64,000 nucleotides of DNA, from positions 319,095-383,094 of the forward strand of contig NZ_JAJTMY010000001.1 of NCBI RefSeq assembly GCF_021300615.1, read 5' to 3'. Made by a program: the position numbers and the translations under genes. This document shows positions 1 through 9,243 of the stretch, one piece after another. The number at the start of each line of letters is the position of its first letter. Within the stretch, counting starts at the first letter, position 1. The notes beneath the pieces are model-generated. The model was not told where the DNA came from. It saw only the letters and a program-made list of their open reading frames with translations, and made no database searches. This DNA comes from Helicobacter anatolicus. GTDB lineage: Bacteria; Campylobacterota; Campylobacteria; Campylobacterales; Helicobacteraceae.

Positions 1-34
1 ACACTTGTTGATATACCAAATAAAGAGATAAAAA

Positions 35-1936
35 ATGAATAAAATTTTCTATTTGATCTTATTGATGATTTCTAGTTTACTTTATGCAACAGATTCTATT
101 ACTCAAAAATTAGCAGATGAACCCCATGATAGATCGTTGGTAGTTGATGTTGGGGAAAAGTACTATTGCTATACACCAACATTTGACAATAATGAAGGTT
201 ATGTTTTTCTTAGTGAAACAACTTGTGGAACAAGGGCAGCAAATATAGCAAGATATGATGTTTTTGAAAGAATTGCTTTTAAAGTTAAATCCACATGGCT
301 TTGCTTGACTGCTCCAGATAGCGTCACAGGATATGAAGGAGAACAGAGTCAATCTTGGGATTATGTGGTTTTAAGACCTTGTGTTATTAATGATCCTAAT
401 CAAAAATTTATTATTAAAAATCGAGCATTCTATACTTATGATGGAAAATATAGGTTACAAGATTATCGTACATATATTGTGATTTCTAAAGATAATTCCT
501 ATACGAATCAAACATTAAATTTTAGAATGAACACTTGGCTACAAACAGTTGCCAAACCAGTAACATTGGCTATAAAAACACATCTCATTTGGTCATTAAA
601 AGAAGGTGATAAAGTAGAAAATTATGCAATTGGTAATGGTGGTAGTAGCAAGGTTGAATATGCGCCGTGGCTTTATTATAATACTGATGATGGGAGAATT
701 TTTTCTTATATTGCCAATAGTGGTAACTTAATGTGTTTATCGAGTTCTCAAACGGATTCGCAAAGTTGGAATTGGGTATCTTGGGTATATTGTAATGACT
801 TGACACAAAGTCCAGAAAATACTCATTGGAAATTAAGAGCGTTTGTTGATAATAATGGGATTGTTAGTGATGTTAATGGAAATTTATTACGACTAACAAG
901 ATATGGAACTCATTGGGGGGTAGCTTATACTGCTGCTCTTGATTATGTAGAAACTGACACGACGCATTCTCCTACTTCTGATTTTACACTGTCTAAAGAT
1001 ATAGGAAAATGGCTTAGATATGCTTATGGAAATATGGGAAATAATCTTACATATTGTCCTGCTCCTGGCAAAGTTGAAACTCATAGAAAAAAAAGACAAC
1101 TTCCACCCACTTTTAGTCTTACAGAAGAGTGGACACAAAGACTTTATGCTATAGCAACAACAGCAATAAGTGGAACAACCCCTGCTGTAGGTATTTGTGG
1201 AACATGTTTATTGCATACCCACGAGATGTTGGCTGAACTTATGAGACATGGTTATGGAAATCCTCCAACTACTGGAGGGCATTTTTTTGATGTAATCCCT
1301 CATACAAATCCTTTTATTAACTTTAGAGAAAGATTTCCTGATTTATCAGAAAGGCTAGAGGGAATTATGAATTATAGAAATGTTCCACTTGAAGATGATG
1401 GGGACATGTGGGATCGTAGAAGAAGGGTGATTTATGCCACTAATCAAGCACTTGCTCCACAAAACATTTGGATACCATCACCTATAGCAAGAAACACAGA
1501 AGAAATGCGTGATCTATATGCTAGAATCATGCATTCTCCTTTGGGGTCGATATGGACAATTAGTATGTCTTTTATAAGGCCGATTCAGCCACAACCTCGA
1601 ACTATTGGGCATAGTCAGCCAATTATTAGAACTCAAGAAGGATTAATTTTACTACCCACAAATACACCTTCATGGAGTATGGAGCACTATAGACAAGAGC
1701 TTGCACCAATTACAAATTCTGATGAATTTATCAATAGAATAACTGATCGGGGTGGAAGGCAGATTTTTGCTACTTTTGCATTTATGGTTAGTGAATTTCA
1801 TCAACAAGATACTTATGAGAGTTTTATTTCAGTAAATAACTGTGAAGGTGGTGGTGAGAATAGTAGAGGAAGTGGTAGATATCCTCGAATTAATGCAATT
1901 AATCAGTGTATGCCAGGTCGATGTGCAATACAATAA
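35..1936 (+). CDS. PF07598/DUF1561 toxin-like secreted protein, copy 1
   Basis: 633 residues with a clear signal peptide (positive start, hydrophobic run, cleavage near YAT-DS at about residue 20). Residues about 25-340 contain beta-trefoil (ricin B-like lectin) features: repeated short blocks with W and YDGKYRL-type motifs. A basic R351-K-K-R354 site lies between C341 (TYCPAPG) and a later GICGTCLLHTHEM block. The C-terminal half is the most conserved part and ends in a Cys-rich tail finishing GRCAIQ. I recognise the family as DUF1561 (PF07598), known from memory as the Leptospira virulence-modifying proteins, about 640 residues long, with relatives in Bartonella and Helicobacter. Those are described as lectin-toxin fusions, so a secreted cytotoxic effector is inferred here. 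The start follows an AAAGAG-type ribosome site. The paralog lies 241 bp downstream on the same strand. Confidence 0.8.
   Translation: MNKIFYLILLMISSLLYATDSITQKLADEPHDRSLVVDVGEKYYCYTPTFDNNEGYVFLSETTCGTRAANIARYDVFERIAFKVKSTWLCLTAPDSVTGYEGEQSQSWDYVVLRPCVINDPNQKFIIKNRAFYTYDGKYRLQDYRTYIVISKDNSYTNQTLNFRMNTWLQTVAKPVTLAIKTHLIWSLKEGDKVENYAIGNGGSSKVEYAPWLYYNTDDGRIFSYIANSGNLMCLSSSQTDSQSWNWVSWVYCNDLTQSPENTHWKLRAFVDNNGIVSDVNGNLLRLTRYGTHWGVAYTAALDYVETDTTHSPTSDFTLSKDIGKWLRYAYGNMGNNLTYCPAPGKVETHRKKRQLPPTFSLTEEWTQRLYAIATTAISGTTPAVGICGTCLLHTHEMLAELMRHGYGNPPTTGGHFFDVIPHTNPFINFRERFPDLSERLEGIMNYRNVPLEDDGDMWDRRRRVIYATNQALAPQNIWIPSPIARNTEEMRDLYARIMHSPLGSIWTISMSFIRPIQPQPRTIGHSQPIIRTQEGLILLPTNTPSWSMEHYRQELAPITNSDEFINRITDRGGRQIFATFAFMVSEFHQQDTYESFISVNNCEGGGENSRGSGRYPRINAINQCMPGRCAIQ
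293..364 (+). repeat. 72-bp block identical to 2478-2549
   Basis: These 72 bases are identical, silent positions included, to the matching place in the second DUF1561 gene, while the flanking sequence differs at many codons. A shorter identical block of 44 bp lies at 1149-1192 and 3319-3362. The pattern suggests recent gene conversion between the two copies. Confidence 0.85.
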
Positions 1937-2177
1937 ACAAAACAAGAGATAAAGAATGATAGATTTGTAAGTAGTAGAGATTTATAAAATACTATTACAA
2001 ACTGCTATAATGGTTGGATTTTTGGTATAACTTTAATTATGTTGATATTGTCTAGTTTTAATGAAATTAAATATAATAAAAATTTCTATATACATGTTAA
2101 TAGATTTGCTCCTAATAACATATTACATTATGGCATACCCATATGGGTATATAAAATAAATTGAGAGGTTTAAAAAA

Positions 2178-4085
2178 ATGAATCATTTATCTTTTTTCAC
2201 AAAGATAGGATATAAAATATTATTTATAATATCTATATTGATAAGTTTGATGAGTTTCACCAATGCAAATACTCCAGATACTGTAGTGCAAAAATTAGCT
2301 GATGAGCCTGTTGATAGAACATTGAATGTGGATATAGGTGACAGGTATTATTGTTTCACCCCTATGTTTGATTCTAAGGATGGTTATTTGCAACTTGATA
2401 TTTCTTCGTGTGGCACTAAGGGGGCTAGTCCTTCGCGTTATGATATTTTTCAAAGAGTAGCCTTTAAGGTTAATTCTACATGGCTTTGCTTGACTGCTCC
2501 AGATAGCGTCACAGGATATGAAGGAGAACAGAGTCAATCTTGGGATTATACTATCTTAAGGCCCTGCGCAATCAATGACCCTAATCAAAGATGGATAGTT
2601 AAAGATAATGCTTTTTATACTTATGATGGTAAGTATAGATTGCAACATAACAATAAATTTTATACTGTTATTTCAGAAGGCAATATTTATGCTAATCATA
2701 CGCTAAATGCTAGAATGGACCAGTGGAAGAAAACTATAGCTAAACCTGCAACTATCGCTGTTAAAACATTTTTATCTTGGTCTTTGGATTCTGAGTCCTA
2801 TTACATAGAAGAATCTGTAAGCAAATCTCCTTTGCTTTATTACAATACTCAGGATGGAAGAATATTTTCTTATCTTCCTAGCAATGGTAGACAAAAATGT
2901 TTAGCAACTTCACAGCTCAAAGACCAGCAATGGAATTGGTCATCTTGGGTGCTTTGCGATGATTTTAGTGATTTAGATTATACGCATTGGGATCTGTTTG
3001 CTTTTGTTGGTGGTACTGGTGAAATTAAAGATAAAAATGGAAATTTATTGCGTGTTACTAGATATGGTTCAAATTGGGGGGTGCCTTATACTGCTACACC
3101 TAGTTTTTTACAAACCGATACCACTAACTCTCCTACATCTGAGTTTAGCATGTCTGAAGATATAGATAAATGGCTTAGATATGCATATGGAAATATGGGG
3201 GATAACCTTACTTACTGTCCAGCACCTGGTATTGCTAAGATAGATCAGCATTCACGAACCAAGAGGCAATTACCTCCAACCTTTGAGCTTACAGATGCAT
3301 GGACTAATAGACTTTATACTATAGCAACAACAGCAATAAGTGGAACAACCCCTGCTGTAGGTCTTTGTGGAACATGTTTATTACATACTCATGAGATGTT
3401 AGCTGAACTTATGAGGTATGGTTATGGAAATCCTCCAACTACTGGGCATTTCTTTGATGTAACACAACATACAGATCCATTTTTAACCTTTTCTCAAAGA
3501 TTTCCTGATTTGGCTGCAAGATTGGATGGAGTTATGAATTATAGAGATTATCCAATAACACCTGGTGAAGATCGATGGGTGAGAAGAAGAAGAGTTTTGT
3601 ATGCAACAAATCAAGCTTTTTCTCCTCAAAATGATTGGTCTGTAACAGAAGTGGTTAGAACCCAAGAAGATATGCAAAATTTATATAGGACTATTATGGA
3701 TTCCCCTCCAGGTTCTTTATGGACTATTAGTATGACTTATACAAGGACAGGGGCTAATATAGTAGGACACTCCCAGCCTATGATTAGAACACAACAAGGG
3801 TTAATCATTATACCTACAAACACTCCTACAGCCACCTTAAGAAATTTTAGGGCCCAACTAATTCCTTTTACTACTCCGGATCAATTTGTTCAATGGCTTA
3901 ATGATAGGAGAACTATTCATGCAGTTTTTGCCTTTAGAGTAAGTGAAGCTCAACAAAGCTCTTATGATCGTTTTATTTCTGTGAGCAATTGTACAGGTGA
4001 GGGAGAAGGAAGTAGAGGTAGTGCCGCATTTCCTAGAATTAATGTAATCAATCAGTGTGTTTCTGGAAGATGTGCTATACAATAG
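2178..4085 (+). CDS. PF07598/DUF1561 toxin-like secreted protein, copy 2
   Basis: 635 residues, paralogous to the gene at 35-1936 along its whole length. It has a longer N-terminal hydrophobic signal (about residues 10-30, cleavage near FTNA-NT), a lectin-like first half, C347 in TYCPAPG, then R360-T-K-R363, then the LCGTCLLHTHEM block and the same GRCAIQ end. The R-x-K-R pattern is kept although the surrounding residues differ from copy 1. The start has a GAGAGG-like ribosome site just upstream. The 241 bp between the copies is very AT-rich and holds no gene. A hairpin with a short T run follows the stop. As with copy 1, a secreted lectin-toxin role is inferred from the family; the enzymatic activity cannot be read from the sequence. 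Confidence 0.8.
   Translation: MNHLSFFTKIGYKILFIISILISLMSFTNANTPDTVVQKLADEPVDRTLNVDIGDRYYCFTPMFDSKDGYLQLDISSCGTKGASPSRYDIFQRVAFKVNSTWLCLTAPDSVTGYEGEQSQSWDYTILRPCAINDPNQRWIVKDNAFYTYDGKYRLQHNNKFYTVISEGNIYANHTLNARMDQWKKTIAKPATIAVKTFLSWSLDSESYYIEESVSKSPLLYYNTQDGRIFSYLPSNGRQKCLATSQLKDQQWNWSSWVLCDDFSDLDYTHWDLFAFVGGTGEIKDKNGNLLRVTRYGSNWGVPYTATPSFLQTDTTNSPTSEFSMSEDIDKWLRYAYGNMGDNLTYCPAPGIAKIDQHSRTKRQLPPTFELTDAWTNRLYTIATTAISGTTPAVGLCGTCLLHTHEMLAELMRYGYGNPPTTGHFFDVTQHTDPFLTFSQRFPDLAARLDGVMNYRDYPITPGEDRWVRRRRVLYATNQAFSPQNDWSVTEVVRTQEDMQNLYRTIMDSPPGSLWTISMTYTRTGANIVGHSQPMIRTQQGLIIIPTNTPTATLRNFRAQLIPFTTPDQFVQWLNDRRTIHAVFAFRVSEAQQSSYDRFISVSNCTGEGEGSRGSAAFPRINVINQCVSGRCAIQ
2478..2549 (+). repeat. 72-bp block identical to 293-364
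   Basis: Second member of the identical tract shared by the two DUF1561 genes (see 293-364). Confidence 0.85.
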
Positions 4086-4101
4086 TTTTTGTAAAAGATT
4101 T

Positions 4102-4123
4102 AGAGGGGTGATAGCCCCTCTTT
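4102..4123 (+). terminator. Probable terminator after the DUF1561 pair
   Basis: AGAGGGG (4102-4108) pairs with CCCCTCT (4115-4121) across a 6-base loop, 17 bases after the stop codon. The T run after it is short, so termination strength is uncertain. Nothing else is seen between here and the tRNA. Confidence 0.55.
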
Positions 4124-4312
4124 GCAATCTCAATTAAAAGAATTCTGATTTTTTGTATTCTAAAATTAGAAGGCAATTAGAAGTGTTATAAATTAATTGT
4201 ATTATCTTTTTTTATTTTTATTATGATGTTTGTAATTACATCTATAGTAATACTATTGCAAATTTTTTATATTTGATTTTATAGCTTTTTTGTAATTTTG
4301 GAGTAAAAAACA

Positions 4313-4390
4313 TGGTCGGAGTAGCGGGATTCAAACCCACGACCTCACCCACCCCAAGGGTGCGCGCTAATCAGGCTGCGCTATACTCCG
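4313..4390 (-). tRNA. tRNA-Pro(GGG)
   Basis: A complete cloverleaf folds on the minus strand: 7-bp acceptor CGGAGTA/TACTCCG, 4-bp D stem GCGC/GCGC, anticodon stem CACCC/GGGTG with loop TTGGGGT (anticodon GGG), T stem GTGGG/CCCGC, discriminator A, and an encoded CCA. The D loop has G18-A19 in place of the usual GG, and the T loop reads TTTGAAT in place of TTCGAAT. The normal G19-C56 tertiary pair is therefore replaced by A19-U56. bioD, also on the minus strand, lies upstream of this gene. Confidence 0.95.
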
Positions 4391-4483
4391 ATAAATGTAA
4401 TTATAGCACAAAAGCCTAGTTTTTAGTTTGTAGTCAATAGTAAAATATTTTTTGCAATTTTTTTGCATGTATGGGAATGGCGA

Positions 4484-5095
4484 TTATAAGGCATTAAGAT
4501 TTAGAATAGTTTCTAATTCTGTTTTAAAATCTTCTTTGATTGACAAGAAGTTTTTTTGATTGAAAAATGGTAAATGTATGGGCTTAATTTTTGTATGCTG
4601 ATAGATAAGATCATCAATTTCTGGATTTTTTTCTCCATTAATAATAAGACCTAGGATTTTTATATTGCGACTTTTTAAGGCTTCTAAGCTTAAGAAAATA
4701 TGATTAATTGCACCAAGATAATATTTTCCTACTAAAAAAGTTGGCAATTTATTTTTTAAGATAAAATCTATCATAAAGCTTGTTTCATCAAGAGGGCTAA
4801 AAAGTCCCCCAGCAGTTTCGATGATAAGATTGGATTCTAGAGGGATTTGTATGGATAATCCTTTATAAACCGCTTGCTCTAGTTTTTTTGCTATATGTGG
4901 AGATGCGGGAGTTTTGAGGAAAAATCCTTCTGGATAGGTTTGTATATCAGAATCAAAAGTTTTTATTTTGTCACTATCTTTTGGTAGTCCTGCCTGAATA
5001 ACCTTGAAGTATTTATATTTTAAAATAGAGCATAGCATAGCGCTTGTATGGGTTTTTCCAGTATCTGTATGAATTCCACTGATACAAATTTGCAT
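4484..5095 (-). CDS. bioD: Dethiobiotin synthetase
   Basis: 203 residues. ATP-dependent dethiobiotin synthetase closes the ureido ring of 7,8-diaminopelargonate with CO2, the next-to-last step of biotin synthesis, in the cytoplasm. The N-terminus carries the BioD-type P loop (GIHTDTGKT, about residues 7-15). The segment IIETAGGLFSPLD (about residues 110-122) matches the family's ETAGG motif. The length is slightly short of the roughly 220 usual residues. It stands alone, divergent from cas9 with 91 bp between the start codons. No other bio gene is in the window. Confidence 0.9.
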   Translation of the reverse strand: MQICISGIHTDTGKTHTSAMLCSILKYKYFKVIQAGLPKDSDKIKTFDSDIQTYPEGFFLKTPASPHIAKKLEQAVYKGLSIQIPLESNLIIETAGGLFSPLDETSFMIDFILKNKLPTFLVGKYYLGAINHIFLSLEALKSRNIKILGLIINGEKNPEIDDLIYQHTKIKPIHLPFFNQKNFLSIKEDFKTELETILNLNAL

Positions 5096-5186
5096 ATCTT
5101 TCCTTTATTATTTTGTCTTATTTTATAAAAATACATGATAAAAAAGTAATTTTGTTATTATGGTTATAAAATTTTTGGAGTATTAA

Positions 5187-8100
5187 ATGGCTATTATAAG
5201 AACTTTAGGTGTAGATATTGGGATTGCTAGCATTGGTTGGGCATTGGTGGAAAGCGATGATTCAAAGACAAAGGGTAATAATTTTGATGAAGATTTCCAG
5301 ATTGTTGATAGTGGAGTGCGTATTTTTACAAAAGCGGAGAATCCAAAAGATAAATCTTCTTTAGCACTTCCTAGGCGTTGTGCAAGAAGCGCAAGAAGAA
5401 GAAATGCACGAAGAAGCGCAAGAATGCAAAATATCAAAAGATATCTTTCAGAGACTTTTAATATTCCTCTGCAAGATTTTTATTCAGATACAAATCATTT
5501 GCCTAAGATTTTTTCTACATCAAAATCTTTTTGCTCCCCTTGGGAATTGCGAACAATAGCCTTAGATAAGAGATTAGAAGATATTGATCTTGTTAGAGTG
5601 ATTTTGCATATTGCAAAGCATAGGGGATATGATGATATTACTTATGGGATGAAAAATGAAGATGGAAAGATCAAAAAGGCCATTGCAAAGAATCAAGAAA
5701 AATCAAGCAATTATCGTAGTGTTTGTGAGATGTTATATAAAGAATATTTTTTACAAGGTAAAAATGTCAGAAATCGTGCAGAAAAAGATCATGATAAAAC
5801 AGAGTTAAAAGCGACATATCACCATAGTATTGGTAGAAGTGAGCTAGAAAGAGAGCTAAGATTAATTCTTGAAAAGCAAAAGGAATTGGGGAATGAAAAA
5901 ATCAATGATGTTTTTATGCAAAAAATATTAGGAGCAAAAGAGGGGAGTAGACAGGAAAGAGGGGGAATGATTTTTTATCAAAGACCTTTAAAGAGTTTTG
6001 AGGGAAAAGTTGGAAAATGCGAATTTTTCAAAGATAAGATTCGAGCTTGTAAATGTGCTCCAAGTGCAGAAAAATTTATTGCCTTAACAAAAATCATTAA
6101 TACTTTAGCATATATTAGCAATCAAACAGGCCTTGTGTGGGATAATAAAGACGCTATCAAGGAGATTTTAGAAGAGGCTAAGAAAACAAATAGTGTGAGT
6201 TATAAAAAACTTAGAAAGATTTTAGAATTGCCAGAAACTTTTCAGTTTAGAGAGATTGATTATAGTAGTATAAATCCAGAAAATAAAAAATTTATAGAAT
6301 TGGAGTGTACTTACAAGTTATCAAAAATTAATCCAAAAATAGATGAGAAATTGCAAGATAGGATTGCACAGATTATGGGGGTAAATAAAGATTGGGGGAT
6401 TATAGAAGATAAACTTGCAAAAGAGATAAAATTATCAAGAGAGCAAATAGAAAGCATCAAAGAAAAATCTCTAAAATTTTCTAAAACAATCAATCTTAGC
6501 TTAGAAGCCTTGGAACTTCTCTTGCCGGAAATGGAGAAGGGAAAAAGATATGATGAGGCAGTAAAGATTTTGCAAGATGAAAAGAAAATTCCTAAAAAAG
6601 ATTCTCAGAAAAACCAACAAGATACCTTACCTTCCCTAGACCAAGCAGCAAAAGAAGATGATTATTTTAATATCAAAAATCCTGTTGTGTTGCGTGCATT
6701 ATCAGAGTTTATAAAAGTAGTAAATGCAATTTTAAAAAAGTATGGTAGCGTGCATTATTTTAATATTGAGCTTACAAGAGAAGTGGGTAAAAGCAAAGAA
6801 GAGAGAAGTAAAGATGAAAAATGGCAAAAAAATAATGAGAGAGACAACAAAGAAGCAGAGAAAATTTGCGAAGAGATAGGACTTGAAAAAACACCAAAAA
6901 ATATTCTTAAATGTAAGCTTTGGTATTTGCAAAAAGAAATATGTATCTATAGTGGTAAAAAAATTACTTCGCAAGATTTAACAGATACTTATAAAATTGA
7001 GGTTGATCATATTATTCCAAGAAGTCGTAGTTTGGATAATTCACAAAGTAATAAGGTTTTGTGTTTTAAAGAGGAGAATCAAAATAAAGGAAAGCGTATT
7101 CCCTATGAGTATTTTGGAGAAGATGCAAAAAAATGGGAGACTTTTAAGACAAATGTTGCTAATAGTTGTTTTGATGAAGCAAAAAAGAAGCGCTTGATGC
7201 GTATGAGTTTTAAAGACAGAAATAGTGAAGAACTTTTGAATTTTCTTTCAAGAAATTTAGTGGATACAGGATATATCAATCGAGTAGTCAGTCTTTATAT
7301 GAAGCAGTATTTTAAATTTTTACCTTTGGAAAATAAGGTGGAACATTTAAGAATTGTTTCAGGGTCTCTAACTTCTGCGATGCGTTATTATTGGGGGTTA
7401 GGTAAAAAGAATAGAGAGCATCATCTCCATCATGCACAAGATGCTATTATTATTGCTTGCATCAATCAAAGAACTATACAAAGATATAGTGAATTTTTAA
7501 GAGAAAAAGAAGAAAGATATAAAAGTGCTTCTTATGATAAAGCTAGAGAACTAAGTCAAGAGGAATATAAAAAGAAAATTGCATTTTTTCCACCAACATC
7601 AAATTTTATAAAAAAGGTTGAAGCGAGTATGGAAAAAATTTTTGTGTCTCATAGTGTTTCTAAAAAAGTTACCGGTGCATTACATGAAGAAACGATCGAA
7701 AAAAAAGCAAACTATATAAAAATGAGAAATGAAAAAGCAAAATATACAGAAGAAGATCTAGAAAGAGATCTTGCACTAGGTAAGATAAGAGAAATAAATG
7801 GTGGTATAGTGAAAAATGCCAATATGATAAGAGTAGATATTTTTAGGAAAAAAAATAAAAAAGGGAGAGAGGAATATTATGCCGTGCCAATTTATACCTA
7901 TGATGTAGCCATAGGGAAGTTGCCAAATAAATCTGCTTATAGTTGGATAGAGATGAATGAGGATTATGAATTTTGCTTTTCTCTTTTTAAAAATGATTGT
8001 GTGCGTATTCAAAAACAAAATATGTCTGAGCCTACTCTAGCAATTTTTAAGAGTTTAAATTGTGCAAATGGAAGTATGGAATTTGCACATCATAGTGGAG

Positions 8101-8288
8101 AAAAAAAGCAAAGTCAAGGGGAAAAAGAGTTTTTCGGAGATAAAAATTCGATTCAGGGAGTTGGTATTAAAACTTTAAAAGAATTGAAAAAAATGGAAGT
8201 TGGCGTATTAGGAGAAGTGCGAGAATCTAGATTTGCTAAGCGTCTAGATTTTAGCAATAAAAGAAAGAATAAAGATTTAAAGGAGTAG
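5187..8288 (+). CDS. cas9: Cas9, type II-C CRISPR effector nuclease
   Basis: 1033 residues, a compact size typical of II-C Cas9 such as the 984-residue Campylobacter jejuni protein. All nuclease motifs are intact: RuvC-I GVDIGIASIGWAL with D10, an arginine-rich bridge helix (about residues 60-80, RRCARSARRRNARRSARM), RuvC-II IELTRE with E528, HNH IEVDHIIPRS with D607-H608, and RuvC-III HHAQDA with H749 and D752. A GGAG ribosome site sits 7 bases before the ATG. It is the first gene of cas9-cas1-cas2, and cas1 starts 2 bases after its stop. It cuts DNA guided by a crRNA:tracrRNA duplex. Both guide components are in the window, so interference looks functional. Confidence 0.97.
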   Translation: MAIIRTLGVDIGIASIGWALVESDDSKTKGNNFDEDFQIVDSGVRIFTKAENPKDKSSLALPRRCARSARRRNARRSARMQNIKRYLSETFNIPLQDFYSDTNHLPKIFSTSKSFCSPWELRTIALDKRLEDIDLVRVILHIAKHRGYDDITYGMKNEDGKIKKAIAKNQEKSSNYRSVCEMLYKEYFLQGKNVRNRAEKDHDKTELKATYHHSIGRSELERELRLILEKQKELGNEKINDVFMQKILGAKEGSRQERGGMIFYQRPLKSFEGKVGKCEFFKDKIRACKCAPSAEKFIALTKIINTLAYISNQTGLVWDNKDAIKEILEEAKKTNSVSYKKLRKILELPETFQFREIDYSSINPENKKFIELECTYKLSKINPKIDEKLQDRIAQIMGVNKDWGIIEDKLAKEIKLSREQIESIKEKSLKFSKTINLSLEALELLLPEMEKGKRYDEAVKILQDEKKIPKKDSQKNQQDTLPSLDQAAKEDDYFNIKNPVVLRALSEFIKVVNAILKKYGSVHYFNIELTREVGKSKEERSKDEKWQKNNERDNKEAEKICEEIGLEKTPKNILKCKLWYLQKEICIYSGKKITSQDLTDTYKIEVDHIIPRSRSLDNSQSNKVLCFKEENQNKGKRIPYEYFGEDAKKWETFKTNVANSCFDEAKKKRLMRMSFKDRNSEELLNFLSRNLVDTGYINRVVSLYMKQYFKFLPLENKVEHLRIVSGSLTSAMRYYWGLGKKNREHHLHHAQDAIIIACINQRTIQRYSEFLREKEERYKSASYDKARELSQEEYKKKIAFFPPTSNFIKKVEASMEKIFVSHSVSKKVTGALHEETIEKKANYIKMRNEKAKYTEEDLERDLALGKIREINGGIVKNANMIRVDIFRKKNKKGREEYYAVPIYTYDVAIGKLPNKSAYSWIEMNEDYEFCFSLFKNDCVRIQKQNMSEPTLAIFKSLNCANGSMEFAHHSGEKKQSQGEKEFFGDKNSIQGVGIKTLKELKKMEVGVLGEVRESRFAKRLDFSNKRKNKDLKE

Positions 8289-8290
8289 GG

Positions 8291-9243
8291 GTGTTTGAAG
8301 AATCTTATCGCACACTTTTTTTAAGTACGCCTGCAAAACTTTTTCATAAAAACAATCAAAACTTTTTCATAAAAACAATTCCTTGTATATACAAAAAGAG
8401 CAGTGCATAAGTATTCCTCTTAAAGATATTGCAAATATTGTGATTGATACACCACAAATTGTGCTAAATTCTAGTCTATTAAATGCTTTTGCACAAAATA
8501 AAATTTTGGTGTTTGTATGTGATGCTAGTCATCTTCCCAGCGGGATTCTTACCCCTTTTTTACCTCATTATAAAAATGCACAAATTATAGAGAAACAAAT
8601 TCATCTTACTAAGCAAAAAAAAGCAATCTTGTGGCAACAAATTATCAAAGCAAAAATCCAGAATCAAGTAAATCTTTTAAAAATGTTGCAACAAGAAAAA
8701 GTTGCAACAAAATTGGAAGTATTGCAAAAAAGTGTGAGATTATGCGATGGGACTAATAACGAAGCAAAGGCTTCTAGAATGTATTTTCCAGCTTTATTTG
8801 GTAAGGGGTTTGTTAGGGAAATGGATTGTATAGAGAATGCTGCATTAAATTATGGGTATGCAATTGTGCGTGGGAGTATAGCAAGAAATATTGTTATTTC
8901 AGGATTGCTGCCTACTTTAGGAATTTTTCATCATAATCAGTTTAATGCTTTTAATCTTGCAGATGACTTGATAGAACCTTATAGAATCTTTGTAGATTCT
9001 AGGGTAAAAGGCTTAAAGCTTGATAAAGAGATGTTAGATGGTACAATTAAGGCTACATTAGTAGATATATTACACACACGCGTTTTACTTGATGGAAAGT
9101 TTTATCCACTTTATAGAGCGATACCAAGGAGCGTGTGGAGTTTGGTAGATGTGATTTGTAAGGGAAAGAAAGAATTATCTTTACCTGTTTTTGATAGGGG
9201 AAGTGATGGAAGAGAATTTTATGAGAGTTTTAGTGATGTTTGA
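8291..9243 (+). pseudogene. cas1: cas1, frameshifted by a 23-bp tandem duplication
   Basis: Cas1 is the integrase that inserts new spacers with Cas2. Reading starts at GTG 8291, behind AAGGAG, and gives a normal Cas1 N-terminus (FEESYRTLFLSTPAKLFHKNN). The 23-bp block 8334-8356 is then repeated exactly at 8357-8379, shifting the frame to a stop within about 20 codons. Removing one copy restores a 309-residue Cas1 that runs smoothly into SLYIQKEQCISIPLKDIANI. The rest (to FYESFSDV) is intact and has the Cas1 core (EAKASRMYFPALFG, NAALNYGYAIVRG, HHNQFNAFNLADDLIEP). Translation could restart at a TTG at 8383, giving 286 residues that lack the first 23. That form might be partly active but lacks N-terminal beta strands. 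Confidence 0.88.
8334..8379 (+). repeat. Perfect 23-bp tandem duplication in cas1
   Basis: 8334-8356 and 8357-8379 are identical (begin CAAAACTTTT, end AAAACAAT). 23 is not a multiple of 3, so one copy more or less switches the cas1 frame. Confidence 0.97.

Noticed and set aside
1937-2177. A third, degenerate DUF1561 gene start between the paralogs
   Set aside because: AAGAGATAAAGAATG resembles the region before copy 1, but the frame stops after four codons and nothing downstream resembles the family.
9191-9220. Upstream start of Cas2
   Set aside because: The extra residues lie inside cas1 and do not match Cas2, which begins at MRVLVMFDMPTG.
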